Assembly (NCBI GenBank): GCA_030950365.1
Contig: JAUZRQ010000045.1
Span: forward strand, 1 to 64,000
Direction of reading: 5' to 3'
Length of the DNA stretch: 64,000 nucleotides
From: Candidatus Zhuqueibacterota bacterium
GTDB lineage: Bacteria; Zhuqueibacterota; Zhuqueibacteria; Zhuqueibacterales; Geothermadaptataceae
Shown piece after piece: positions 53,994 to 63,125 of this stretch (position 1 is the first letter of the stretch; the number at the start of each line of letters is the position of its first letter). Below the pieces are notes generated by a model. That model searched no databases, had not been told where the DNA came from, and worked only from the letters and a program-made list of their open reading frames with translations. The position numbers and the translations under genes were made by a program.

Positions 53994-54884
53994 CTATTCT
54001 TCGAGTTCACTTTGAAAAGCCAAAATAAAATCACGGGGATTCACCGGTACTCCATCTTTCCAAATCTCAAAATGCAGATGCGGTCCCGTGGACGATGAGC
54101 CCGTATCGCCCAAAAGGGCAATTGGATCGCCTTTTTTCACAAACACCTTGTCTTGCACCAGCAACTTACTGTTGTGTGCATAATAGGAAAAAATATTGTC
54201 CCCGTGACTGATGATCACCATATTGCCATACCTGGATGTCCAACCGGCAAACACCACCATCCCACCGCCTGCCGCATAAATCACCTTGCCGCGCCGCGCC
54301 GCAATATCAATACCTGGATGCCGTCGCCCGGAAAGCCAACTATAAGGCTCGAAATCTGCCGTCAAATAGCCTTCCACCGGCAGATACGTGGGTAGATAGG
54401 GCATGTAATTGTGCACCCGGGTTTTGCGCCGAGCGATAAAACTCGATTTGCCAGAAATTAACCTGGCATTCGATTGCGACAACCCTTTGCGCTCGAGATC
54501 GCGCCTCAACGCAGGGATGGATTTCACCCCATCAACACTCAGCTCTTTCAAAGAACTCGGGGACGCGTTTAAACCTTCCACTCCCAAAGCACGCAGCACC
54601 TTGCGGTGCTGGTACACCAAATCTTCAAACCGCGAAGCTAATAGATAGATACGCTTGTTATCTTCCAGCAACCGCTGGTTATCCTCCAGCAATTGCAAGT
54701 TTTCGCTGTGAACTCGGTACCATCGCCAATAAGCGACGCCCCCAACAATCATATGAATGGTAAGGATAATGCCCACGAATACCAGCAACCGCACCGTTCT
54801 CAGATTGATCTGAAAACTATACGGTTCGACATTATCGTCGGGAATCAAAAGAACAGAAATTCGTCGTGCTCGTCGCTTGCTCAT
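53994..54884 (-). CDS. M23 family peptidoglycan metalloendopeptidase
   Basis: A membrane-anchored LytM-type peptidase, 296 aa. A single helix near residues 25-50 is followed by a coiled coil (about 55-90) and the C-terminal M23 domain (about 170-285). That domain has the zinc site HPGIDIA (His, Asp), the SHGD region, and HLHFE near the end; all catalytic ligands are present. It should cut cross-links in the cell wall in the periplasm and, with the bactofilin next door, control cell shape (inference; compare Csd1/CcmA of Helicobacter). The start is ATG 54884, since GGGAAG lies four bases upstream; a TTG 12 bp earlier is the alternative. Confidence 0.93.
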   Translation of the reverse strand: MSKRRARRISVLLIPDDNVEPYSFQINLRTVRLLVFVGIILTIHMIVGGVAYWRWYRVHSENLQLLEDNQRLLEDNKRIYLLASRFEDLVYQHRKVLRALGVEGLNASPSSLKELSVDGVKSIPALRRDLERKGLSQSNARLISGKSSFIARRKTRVHNYMPYLPTYLPVEGYLTADFEPYSWLSGRRHPGIDIAARRGKVIYAAGGGMVVFAGWTSRYGNMVIISHGDNIFSYYAHNSKLLVQDKVFVKKGDPIALLGDTGSSSTGPHLHFEIWKDGVPVNPRDFILAFQSELEE

Positions 54885-54929
54885 ACCGCTTCCCAAATGG
54901 GTTTTGAACGCGGCCTAAAAACAGACCGA

Positions 54930-54958
54930 AAATTATTGATAAAAAGATTAAAAGTCAA
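54930..54958 (-). promoter_or_regulatory. predicted promoter of the M23-bactofilin-atp transcript
   Basis: Minus strand TTGACT (54958-54953), 17-bp spacer, TAATTT (54935-54930). It lies about 45 bp before the M23 start codon, between parB and the M23 gene. Confidence 0.5.
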
Positions 54959-55023
54959 CTGATTTTTCTGTTATATTATTGCAAAACTCATTGTAAATAT
55001 GCAATTTGCATCCCGCCACGCCG

Positions 55024-55890
55024 CTACCACAATTTCATCATCATATCGACCAGGCGCTCCAAATCATTTTCGGAATAAAATTCCAATTCTATACGCCCGC
55101 CTTTGCCTTTTCCCTGCAGGTGAATTCGCACCTGCGTGCCGAAAATCTGGCGCAATTTGTCCTCGGCTTCGCGCACCTCGTACGGCAATTCCGCTTCGCG
55201 GCTTTTCTTTTTCTTCTTGTGTTTGCCTTCCTGCGAGGCCAGCCGTTCCACCTGCCGGACGTTCAGCCCCTTCTTCAGAATATCCTTCCAGAGCTGGATT
55301 TGTTTTTCACGGTTGCTTGCGCCAAGCAGCGCCCGCGCGTGTCCGGCGGAAATTTCGCCCTTGCGCAAGCTTTCCTGAATCTGGTCCGGCAGTTTCAACA
55401 GGCGCAAAAAATTGGCCACCGTCGCGCGGTCCTTGCCGACCTTTTGCGCCACCTGCTCCTGAGTTAGCTGGCACTCATCGATCAGCCGCTGATAGCCCAG
55501 CGCCTCTTCAATCGGATTCAGGTTTTCCCGCTGGATATTTTCAACCAGCGACATCTCCAGCATCTGCGCATCGGTCTTCACGTCCAGCACAAAGGCAGGA
55601 ATGGTGCGCAGACCCAGCTCCTGCACGGCACGCAAACGCCGTTCCCCGGCGATCAACTGATAACCGTTGTTGTGCGGCCTTACCGTAATGGGAGTGATGA
55701 CGCCGTTTTCGGAGATGGACTGTTTGAGTTCTTTCAGTGCGTCCGCATCGAATTCCAGGCGGGGCTGAAAAGGATTGGGGCTGATTTGTGAAACAAGAAT
55801 TTCAGTGAGCTTGTCCTTGCGATCCACGTCCTCTTCGGACAGGTCAGGAATGAGAGCCGATAATCCTTTCCCCAGCCTCTGGGTAGCCAT
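55024..55890 (-). CDS. parB: chromosome-partitioning protein ParB
   Basis: Centromere-binding CTPase that loads at parS sites and spreads along DNA; 288 aa. N-terminal ParA-stimulating peptide [14 protein letters not shown]-binding motif GERRLRA (82-88), a helix-turn-helix region with [24 protein letters not shown], and a C-terminal dimerisation region. A basic stretch ([12 protein letters not shown]) lies in the linker, as in many chromosomal ParBs. Its ATG lies inside the end of parA (47-bp overlap). I found no perfect parS palindrome in the window. Confidence 0.95.
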   Translation of the reverse strand: MATQRLGKGLSALIPDLSEEDVDRKDKLTEILVSQISPNPFQPRLEFDADALKELKQSISENGVITPITVRPHNNGYQLIAGERRLRAVQELGLRTIPAFVLDVKTDAQMLEMSLVENIQRENLNPIEEALGYQRLIDECQLTQEQVAQKVGKDRATVANFLRLLKLPDQIQESLRKGEISAGHARALLGASNREKQIQLWKDILKKGLNVRQVERLASQEGKHKKKKKSREAELPYEVREAEDKLRQIFGTQVRIHLQGKGKGGRIELEFYSENDLERLVDMMMKLW

Positions 55891-56644
55891 TTTTCAACAC
55901 CTCTTCTGCTAAGCTCATGTAATTTTCGCACCCGGTGGATACGGCATCGTACAGAATAATGGGCTTGCCATGACTTGGGGCCTCGCTCAACCTGACGTTT
56001 CGCAAAATGACGGTATTGTAAACCTTATCGCCAAAATATTTCCGGACGTCCTCGGCAACCTGCCGGCTCAAATTCAGGCGGCTATCGTACATCGTCAGCA
56101 GCACGCCTTCGATCTCCAGCGAGGGGTTCAGGTGTTTTTGCACCAGGCGAATGGTGTTCAACAGCTGGCTAAGCCCTTCCAACGCATAGTATTCGCACTG
56201 GATCGGAATCAGGACCGAATGCGCGGCGCTCAATGCATTCAAGGTCAAAAGCCCGAGCGAAGGCGGGCAATCGATGAAAATAAACTTATAATCTTTGCGA
56301 ATCTTCTTCAGTTCACGATCCAGGATTTTCTCCCGGGAAATGGCACCGACCAGCTCAACCTCGGCGCCTACAAGTCGCACGGTGGAGGGGAGCAAATCCA
56401 AGTACGTTAAATCGGTGGGAATGATGGCGTCATTGATGTTCAATTCATCAATGAGCACTTCGTATATGCTTTTGTCGATCTCTTTGGGGTTTAGGCCAAG
56501 CCCGCTGGTTGAGTTGGCCTGTGGGTCAAAATCCACTAACAGCACCGGGTGTTCGGCTACCGCGATGCTCGCAGAAAGATTTACCGCTGTGGTGGTTTTG
56601 CCTACCCCTCCTTTCTGGTTGGCTATCGCTATAATCTTCGCCAT
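55844..56644 (-). CDS. parA: chromosome-partitioning ATPase ParA (Soj)
   Basis: Walker-type ATPase that moves ParB-parS complexes; 266 aa. Deviant Walker [10 protein letters not shown] (11-19) with the signature Lys, [13 protein letters not shown], and a Walker B-type [11 protein letters not shown]. The C-terminal [12 protein letters not shown] region is typical. Chromosomal type: no N-terminal DNA-binding extension. RBS AGGAGG upstream. Promoter TTGATT-17-TATCTT at 56708-56680. Followed by parB, overlapping. Confidence 0.96.
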   Translation of the reverse strand: MAKIIAIANQKGGVGKTTTAVNLSASIAVAEHPVLLVDFDPQANSTSGLGLNPKEIDKSIYEVLIDELNINDAIIPTDLTYLDLLPSTVRLVGAEVELVGAISREKILDRELKKIRKDYKFIFIDCPPSLGLLTLNALSAAHSVLIPIQCEYYALEGLSQLLNTIRLVQKHLNPSLEIEGVLLTMYDSRLNLSRQVAEDVRKYFGDKVYNTVILRNVRLSEAPSHGKPIILYDAVSTGCENYMSLAEEVLKNGYPEAGERIIGSHS

Positions 56645-56679
56645 CGAAAATTCATTCCTCCTGTACGGTTCAGTGCCGA

Positions 56680-56708
56680 AAGATAAATCACATATTGGTC
56701 AAAATCAA
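56680..56708 (-). promoter_or_regulatory. predicted promoter of parA-parB
   Basis: Minus strand TTGATT (56708-56703), 17-bp spacer, TATCTT (56685-56680), about 35 bp before the parA ATG. Other near matches overlap it, so the exact register is uncertain. Confidence 0.4.
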
Positions 56709-56893
56709 GCGATTTTACCGCCCGATTTACTGAAAATTTAACTTTGGTTTCAATTTTATCAATTTTTCATGCCGACGCAACTCCTTCAAAAATCAGCGCC
56801 GATGGCGGGCTGTTTCTGGCCCAAATTGGCCGTCCATAGGCTAGACTCAGACAGGCATGCCATGGCCCCGGTGGACAGGAATCGGCGGATATA

Positions 56894-59512
56894 TCAATAG
56901 AAATAACTACCACCAAAGATGCTGCGGCGACCGCCATGCTTCTCAAATTTAATATCCTGCAATTGCGGCGCTTTGATGTTGATGCGGAAATAAAAACCCT
57001 TGCCGATGCCGATGGGCGTCCAATGGAAGGAAGCTTCCCAGCAGTGCAGATCGCGGTAGATGCTCCAGTTCTGACCGGTGAGCTGCTTTTTGATCAAATC
57101 GAACTGACCGCGAAACTGCACCCGCCAGTTTTTGCTGATCTTGAATTCGGCCTGCGATATATCGATGTAGGCCCGCCTGGTGGGTTTGAGCGGATTGAAT
57201 TTGCTGATCGAATATCGAAAGGTGAACTGGATGCGCCATGGAATGCCATAATTCATCATCGGCGCTTCTTCGAAGCGGTTTTCCACTGCTGTCCCGGCCC
57301 TTTCCGACGACTCGCCTGCCGCGCTTTCGTGTTTGCCCTGAAAGCGAAAGTTGGATGAAATGCTCAGGCTGGTCAACCGCAACCATTTGCCGCTGAAAAG
57401 GCCATGTTCTTTCCATAAATATCGGCTGGTTTCCTGCCCGCTGGTTTCGGAGGTCTGTTCGAACACGTATGGACTGTGCGACATGCTGAGGCTGAAATTG
57501 ATCTGCCGCGTCGGCTGTGCATTGATGGACGTGCTGATGTTGCGGAGCTTTTTCTCGCGGGCGGCAAAATTGTATCCGGTGGAGATGGTCATGCGAAACA
57601 GATCGATCTTTTTCTCTTCTTGGCCGCGCAGCAATTTCATCTGAAACAGGTTGCCTATCGACAAATTCATGCTGGCCAGCTTGCCGCGCGGCGTGCCGCC
57701 AAAGCGATCTCGGATCACAACATTGCTATCCGCGTCTAGCACCCTGACGTAGTATCCCCAGCGCGGATCGGAAAAATCGGGGCGGTAGCTGAACGACAGA
57801 CTCGGCGTAACCACATGCCGGAAGGCCTGAATGGGACCAATGCGCGTATTGAACAGGCCGTAAATGGTCGTGTTCGCCGAGGCGTTGTAGCTAAACGTGT
57901 GCCGCCGAAAAAAGCCTTTTTCCTCGTTCATTTCCAGGGTCGAATCTTCATACACCCTGGCGCGATCGAACCAGTCCTCATCGATGGTCAGGCTCTGGCT
58001 CAACCGCAACCAACCGAACAGCCGGGTCGGCCCGCTCATGCGCAGGCTGATATCGTGATTGGCAAAGGACTTGCGGTCGGTGATGAAAATGCCGGAATCC
58101 GGCTCCACCGCGGTTTTGCTGTAGCGGCTCTGCATGGTCACGTTGTAGCGGAAATAAATATTCTCGTACCACTTTTCGCTGCGGGTGGAGCCGCTGCCAC
58201 GGCGGCCTCGCGATTCCTGACCGCCCCCAAACAGCTTGCGTTCATTCAAATAAAGCTGAATGCTCGGCAGCAGCCGTGTGACGCTGCCATCTTCGAGGTC
58301 TTTTTCCTCAGACAAGGACAAACTGAGGCTGGCCCGCTTCTTGGGCCAGCGTTTGGAAAACGTGCCGCGGGAAATCAGCCGGCGGGTGAGGCGCTGGTTG
58401 GTATTGAAGCTGAAATCCTTGTAATAGCTGTTGTCGGAAACGAACGTGCCGTTGACGCGAATCGAGGCGGTTTTGCCGAGGGTCTGGTTGTGGCGGATGG
58501 ACAGATCCCAGCGGCGCTCGGTCTGACCGCTGGCAAAATTTTTTCGCGTGAGCGAGCCGCTGATGCCGCCGGTGAAATTGTAGCGAAGCGCGTAGTTTAT
58601 GCCCGCTTTGAACAGCCATCCGGATTTTTCATAGAAATCCACCGTGGCGCGCGCATCGAAATAATCGCTGGCAGCCCAGTAGTATCCCAACTCGCGCAGA
58701 TACCGCCCCTCGCGCGCGCTGACGCCATAGCGCGGCACGATGAGTCCGCTACGGCGGCCCTTTTGTGTGGGAAACATGCCGAACGGCAAAAACGCAACCG
58801 GGATCTTGCCAAAAAACATGACAATCGGCCTGGCAATTACTCGCTCTCCGACGATGATTTTCATTCGTCGGGCCCAAAAATGATAATGTGGTTTATCCTC
58901 ATACTCGCAGGTGGTGTAAATGCCGCGCGACACATATAGCACCTTCGGGCTGGCGCGCTTGATCTGCTGGCCGAAATACTTGCCGCCTTCGAAGTCAGTG
59001 CGGCCGCGCACCACCAGCCCCTTTCCGGTGCTAAAATTGTACTCCATGCGTTCGCCGCGCATCTGATCGTTGCCATCAGAAAACACGGGATAGCCAACCA
59101 TGTGCACGCGCACGCTGTCGGCGTGGCCGTTGCCGGCGAGACTGTCCGCAGCCACATGCAGGGTTTCGGGCAAAGCTTCGGCAATGAGGATGCGCTTGTT
59201 CAGATCGACAGTAATCTTGCCGGCCTCGATGGTCATGTCCTGATACTTCACCACCGCATCGCCGATAAGGTACGTAATGCGGTTGACCACATCGTTATCG
59301 ATGATGCGCGCGTCGTATTTGATCGGACCGGCGAGGCCGGTGTCCGAGGCTGGCACGGTGGTCAGGGTGTCATCGGCAGCCGGCGGTGCCTGAGGTTGCT
59401 GCGCCATCAGGTGAGCAGGGCCCAAAAGTAGAACAAGCAGCACCAGGCCAAGAAAGCGCCCGCGGTTCCGTCCACAAAGCCAGATCGAAATTTTCGGAAA
59501 AATACACGTCAC
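56894..59512 (-). CDS. lptD: LPS-assembly outer-membrane protein LptD-like
   Basis: Outer-membrane LPS translocon that receives LPS from the periplasmic bridge; 872 aa. The signal peptide ends HLMA / QQPQ (mature Gln). An N-terminal OstA/LptA-like jellyroll (about 45-225, with GDAVVKYQDMTIEAGKI and GERMEYNFSTGKG) is followed by a large beta-barrel (about 250-872) with the LptD-type segments RRSGLIVPRYG and LRELGYYWAASDYFDA. It ends in Tyr-Phe-Tyr, a proper barrel C-terminus. No Cys pairs comparable to the E. coli LptD disulphides are obvious. It follows rarA by 96 bp; LptF and LptG are at 17-20 kb. Confidence 0.9.
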   Translation of the reverse strand: MTCIFPKISIWLCGRNRGRFLGLVLLVLLLGPAHLMAQQPQAPPAADDTLTTVPASDTGLAGPIKYDARIIDNDVVNRITYLIGDAVVKYQDMTIEAGKITVDLNKRILIAEALPETLHVAADSLAGNGHADSVRVHMVGYPVFSDGNDQMRGERMEYNFSTGKGLVVRGRTDFEGGKYFGQQIKRASPKVLYVSRGIYTTCEYEDKPHYHFWARRMKIIVGERVIARPIVMFFGKIPVAFLPFGMFPTQKGRRSGLIVPRYGVSAREGRYLRELGYYWAASDYFDARATVDFYEKSGWLFKAGINYALRYNFTGGISGSLTRKNFASGQTERRWDLSIRHNQTLGKTASIRVNGTFVSDNSYYKDFSFNTNQRLTRRLISRGTFSKRWPKKRASLSLSLSEEKDLEDGSVTRLLPSIQLYLNERKLFGGGQESRGRRGSGSTRSEKWYENIYFRYNVTMQSRYSKTAVEPDSGIFITDRKSFANHDISLRMSGPTRLFGWLRLSQSLTIDEDWFDRARVYEDSTLEMNEEKGFFRRHTFSYNASANTTIYGLFNTRIGPIQAFRHVVTPSLSFSYRPDFSDPRWGYYVRVLDADSNVVIRDRFGGTPRGKLASMNLSIGNLFQMKLLRGQEEKKIDLFRMTISTGYNFAAREKKLRNISTSINAQPTRQINFSLSMSHSPYVFEQTSETSGQETSRYLWKEHGLFSGKWLRLTSLSISSNFRFQGKHESAAGESSERAGTAVENRFEEAPMMNYGIPWRIQFTFRYSISKFNPLKPTRRAYIDISQAEFKISKNWRVQFRGQFDLIKKQLTGQNWSIYRDLHCWEASFHWTPIGIGKGFYFRINIKAPQLQDIKFEKHGGRRSIFGGSYFY

Positions 59513-59608
59513 GTTTATGCTGATTTCGGTTTTGACAGGTGTTTGCTTTTCGTCACAGCCGGGACTTGCAATCCTGGCACGGAATGGGTCAACCCGGTTT
59601 AGCGACCT

Positions 59609-60943
59609 CTACTCCTTTTTCTCTTCGTATCGATCCGGCCACCAGGTCTTAAGCCGTTTCCGGATCGCCTCCTCAGCACCGGCCGCCTTCGGCCGGTAAT
59701 ACACCCGATCCTGCCAGCCCTCCGGAAAATAATTTTCCCGGACGAAGCCGCCCGGAAAATCGTGTGGATACTGGTAATCCTTGCCATACTCCAGGTCTTT
59801 AAGCAATCCAGTGGCCGCATTGCGCAGATGCAGCGGAATCGCCTCGAGTGGCCGGTTGCGCACGTCATTCATGGCCTGTTTGATGGCCACATAACTGGCG
59901 TTGCTTTTGGGCGCCGAGGCCAGGTAGGTGGTGGCCTGCGCCAAAATGATTTGCGCCTCCGGCATGCCGATCACATGCGCGGCCTGAAACGCGGCATTGG
60001 CCAGCACCAGCGCCATGGGCTCGGCGTTGCCCACATCCTCGCTGGCGAAAATCAGAAGCCGTCGGGCGATGAAACGCGGCTCCTCGCCGGCATCCAGCAT
60101 GCGCGCCAGGTAGTGCATCGCTGCATCCGGATCCGAGCCGCGCAGACTTTTGATGAACGCCGAAATGGTGTCGTAATGCATTTCGCCGGCGCGATCGTAG
60201 TGCGGGGTTTTGCGCTGAGAGGCCAGAGTCACGGTTTCCGCGGTGATGTGCCGCTCCTGCTGATCATCGGGTTGAACCAGAAGAACGGCCAGTTCCAGGC
60301 CGTTCAGCAGCTCACGGGCATCACCGGCGGCGAGTTCGAGCAGCAGATCACGCGCCTCCTGATCGATGCGAATCGTGCCTTCGATTTTGCGCTCCAGCAT
60401 CGGCAGGGCGCGGTCGAACAATTGCGCCAATTCATCTTTGGATAATGGATTTAAAATATAGACCCGACAGCGCGAAAGCAAGGGACGGATGACCTCAAAA
60501 GACGGATTTTCCGTAGTAGCGCCGATCAGAAACAGGGTGCCGTCCTCGACCGCGTGCAACAGGGCATCCTGTTGCGCCTTGTTGAAGCGGTGAATCTCAT
60601 CAATGAACAGAATGGTGCGCCGTCCCACCTGCCGGTTTTTGGTGGCCTTTTCGATGACTTTTTTCACATCGGCCACGCCGCTGGCTACCGCGCTCATTTC
60701 CAGGAAGTCGGCGTCGCAGGCCTGTGCGAACAGCCGCGCCAGGGTGGTTTTGCCCACGCCGGGCGGGCCCCACAGAATCATGGAAATTGGCCGCTGGTTT
60801 TGCATCAATAGCCGCAGCGGTCGCCCCTCACCCACCAGATGCGATTGGCCGATGAACTCGTCCAGCGTTTTCGGCCGCAGCAGGTTCGCCAGGGGACTAT
60901 CTCGAAAGCGGCTCTCTTCTGCAACATGATCGAACAGGTCCAT
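59609..60943 (-). CDS. rarA: replication-associated recombination protein RarA (MgsA)
   Basis: AAA+ ATPase acting at stalled replication forks, related to clamp loaders; 444 aa, the usual length. Walker A GPPGVGKT (59-66), Walker B with [17 protein letters not shown], sensor 1 within GATTENPSF, and the tetramerisation region with [11 protein letters not shown]. It ends with the typical YHDFPGGF-to-Y-PKAAGAE segment. No partner gene is immediately adjacent; the upstream gap contains repeat copy 2. Confidence 0.95.
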   Translation of the reverse strand: MDLFDHVAEESRFRDSPLANLLRPKTLDEFIGQSHLVGEGRPLRLLMQNQRPISMILWGPPGVGKTTLARLFAQACDADFLEMSAVASGVADVKKVIEKATKNRQVGRRTILFIDEIHRFNKAQQDALLHAVEDGTLFLIGATTENPSFEVIRPLLSRCRVYILNPLSKDELAQLFDRALPMLERKIEGTIRIDQEARDLLLELAAGDARELLNGLELAVLLVQPDDQQERHITAETVTLASQRKTPHYDRAGEMHYDTISAFIKSLRGSDPDAAMHYLARMLDAGEEPRFIARRLLIFASEDVGNAEPMALVLANAAFQAAHVIGMPEAQIILAQATTYLASAPKSNASYVAIKQAMNDVRNRPLEAIPLHLRNAATGLLKDLEYGKDYQYPHDFPGGFVRENYFPEGWQDRVYYRPKAAGAEEAIRKRLKTWWPDRYEEKKE

Positions 60944-60981
60944 GGGATTTCCATCTTTATGTGGATTGAGGCCGATAATTA

Positions 60982-61161
60982 ATTGTTCAGAAACCTACCC
61001 GTCATTGCGAGGGATCCGCCAGCCGGCGGAGACGACGCAATCTCATACGCTTATCTGCAAAAAGATCGCCGTCCGCCAGCAGCCGGACGGGCGCAGCCGC
61101 CGCGCGGCGGCTGCTCGCGATGACAGGCAAGATATCATCAATCGAAAATTGCTGAATAGTG
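60982..61161. repeat. dispersed palindromic repeat, copy 2
   Basis: The core 61001-61124 is bounded by GTCATTGCGAG / CTCGCGATGAC (one T/C difference). The interior folds into several GC-rich hairpins, including GCAGCCGCC / GGCGGCTGC (61094-61115) and CCGTCCG / CGGACGG. The outer arms ATTGTTCAG and CTGAATAGT correspond to the outer arms of copy 1. The right flank matches copy 1 over about 40 bp. Besides this element and the hairpin after it, the 60944-61418 gap shows no gene that I can support. Confidence 0.8.
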
Positions 61162-61165
61162 ACAA

Positions 61166-61185
61166 TAAAAAAGCCCAAATGGGCC
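61166..61185 (-). terminator. possible terminator downstream of the propeller gene
   Basis: Minus strand GGCCC-ATTT-GGGCT followed by TTTTTATT: a short stem with a good T run, directly beside repeat copy 2 and about 235 bp after the propeller gene stop. Confidence 0.4.
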
Positions 61186-61418
61186 ATGCAAGACGCTCGC
61201 AGAACCGCCGAGCGCGCAGAGGTTTGCTACACGTATTTCAAAATGATGATATTGGGCCGTCTATCTCGCTTCAACATGTCATTGCTTTTTAAAGCCCCAT
61301 TCCATGCGAACGGTCTGCTCAGGCAATCCGTGCGGCGACTCAACGCCAGAGCCCCATCCGCGTTCAATCCGCAACTATTCATGGCTCAACCAAAGGCCCT
61401 GCACAGGCCAACACCCGT

Positions 61419-63122
61419 TTAATCAATCCGGTTCGGATCGTTCCAAAAAAATAGTGTGAGACCCTGCGACGTGCCGAGCCACACATAATCGCCGTCGATG
61501 AGGATAACATTGACCTGATTGTCGATGAGGCCGTCTTCCACCGTGAACCGCCGCCAGTCGCGGGTCTTGCGGTTGTATTTCAGCACACCGGCGTCGGTAC
61601 CGGCCCACACGGCCGCGCCGTCCGCGGCGATGGCGCGCACGGGCCCGGGCAAAAAAATATTTTTTTCCGGTGCGCCGAGCCACTGCCCGGTCTTCAAATC
61701 ATACACATTGATGCTGCGCGTGCTGCCGAACCACAGCTCATTTTTGTAGCGCGCGATGCAGGTCACCATACGGCCACCCGGGCTGTTCACCTCATCCACA
61801 AAGCCGCCGATCTGATTTTCCACATCAAACCGGTAGACGCCGAATTCGGTGGCCGCCCAGAGAAACCGCCCGGCGCGCTCGATATCGAATACGCGTCGCA
61901 GATGCAAATCGTCTGCGGCCACCTCCACCACGCGCTCGCTATCCTTGTGGGCGGGCTGCAGCTTGATCAGATTCAGCCCGCCATCGGTGGCCACCCAGGC
62001 AAATCCATCCTCCACCAGAACATCGTTGACGTTGTCTTTCACCAGGCCGTCGAACAGGGTAAATTTGCTCCAGCGGTCGTTGGTCATGTCGTAGATGCTC
62101 AGTCCGAACCGGGTGGCACAAAACAGCGAATCGCCCGCCACCACCATCCGGTTTATCTCATCGGTGAGGAGTTGGCCGATGAAGCGCGATTCGAAGTAAC
62201 GCCAGCGTTGCCGCACCTGATCCCAGTAGGTGATGCCGGACCGGTCGATTCCGCGATTGAGCCCGCCGATCCACAGCCCGTTGCTGTCCAGCGCCAGAGC
62301 ATTGACGTGCCGGCTGTACAGTCCGAACGGCAGCATCACCAGCTCTTCGGTCCGCAGTTCGCCTTTCATGGCGCCAAAGCCCCACGTGCCCAGCCACATA
62401 AATCCCCAGCCGTCGCGCACGGCTGCGGAAATCTCGGCGCGCCGCAGCCGAGCGTCCTGCACATAGCCCTCGGGCATGAAGAAAAAGCCGTTGTTCATGT
62501 AAAACAGCGGAAGCTTCTGATGCCGTGTGACGCGCTCGCCAAACCAGCGCAGGCCGGGCGCCTCCGCGCGTATTCCATCGCTGCTCAGGCTGACGTTACC
62601 GCCCGTCACGTTGCCCTCATACAACCGGCCACCGCGGGTTTCAAAATACACGCGATTCTCACCGATGCCAATGGACACCACGTCATCATATTTTGGAATG
62701 CCAATTTCATCTTTGAACTCATTGGTCCACTTTTCGGCGGTGGGGTGGTAGTAGGAAATGCCGAGGGTGGTGGCGCACCACAAAATGCCTGTGTTCTGAT
62801 CAAAGGCAACGGCGGTGATGTAATTGTCGGCGAGACCGTTGCTGGTGGTGAAAGGATAATCCCATCGGTTGGAAAACACGTTGTAGCGGGTGATGCCGCC
62901 GGTGGTACCGAAATACACAAACTCGTTGCCCACGGCCACCGAGGTCACATAACGGTTCACCGTGTAGCTGATCCAATCGCCCTGACGGTAGCGCGGATTG
63001 GTGCCGCGAATGCGCGGCCGCCGCGACTGGCTATAGGCGGCATCCAGCGCGGAGCCAATGGTCTGCGCCAGTATCAGGCAAAGCAACAGCCACGGCACCG
63101 ATTGTCGCATACCCCGCCGCAT
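61419..63122 (-). CDS. secreted beta-propeller protein (regulator-propeller type)
   Basis: A 567-aa exported protein. The signal peptide ends AAYS / QSRR (mature Gln). The mature part is a beta-propeller of the type seen in the sensor half of hybrid two-component systems: recurring patterns such as VYFGTTGGITRYN, LWCATTLGISYYHP, AWVATDGGLNLIK, LWAATEFGVYRFD, VWAGTDAGVLKYN and VWLGTSQGLTLFF, about seven blades. No kinase, membrane helix or type IX C-terminal domain follows. It may be a periplasmic or surface ligand-binding propeller. It starts 3 bp after hflX with GAAGGA upstream. Confidence 0.82.
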   Translation of the reverse strand: MRRGMRQSVPWLLLCLILAQTIGSALDAAYSQSRRPRIRGTNPRYRQGDWISYTVNRYVTSVAVGNEFVYFGTTGGITRYNVFSNRWDYPFTTSNGLADNYITAVAFDQNTGILWCATTLGISYYHPTAEKWTNEFKDEIGIPKYDDVVSIGIGENRVYFETRGGRLYEGNVTGGNVSLSSDGIRAEAPGLRWFGERVTRHQKLPLFYMNNGFFFMPEGYVQDARLRRAEISAAVRDGWGFMWLGTWGFGAMKGELRTEELVMLPFGLYSRHVNALALDSNGLWIGGLNRGIDRSGITYWDQVRQRWRYFESRFIGQLLTDEINRMVVAGDSLFCATRFGLSIYDMTNDRWSKFTLFDGLVKDNVNDVLVEDGFAWVATDGGLNLIKLQPAHKDSERVVEVAADDLHLRRVFDIERAGRFLWAATEFGVYRFDVENQIGGFVDEVNSPGGRMVTCIARYKNELWFGSTRSINVYDLKTGQWLGAPEKNIFLPGPVRAIAADGAAVWAGTDAGVLKYNRKTRDWRRFTVEDGLIDNQVNVILIDGDYVWLGTSQGLTLFFWNDPNRID

Positions 63123-63125
63123 GGA

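Noticed and set aside
55024-56644. A parS site and replication origin next to parAB.
   Set aside because: I found no TGTTTCACGTGAAACA-like palindrome and no dnaA, gidA or DnaA-box cluster in the window.
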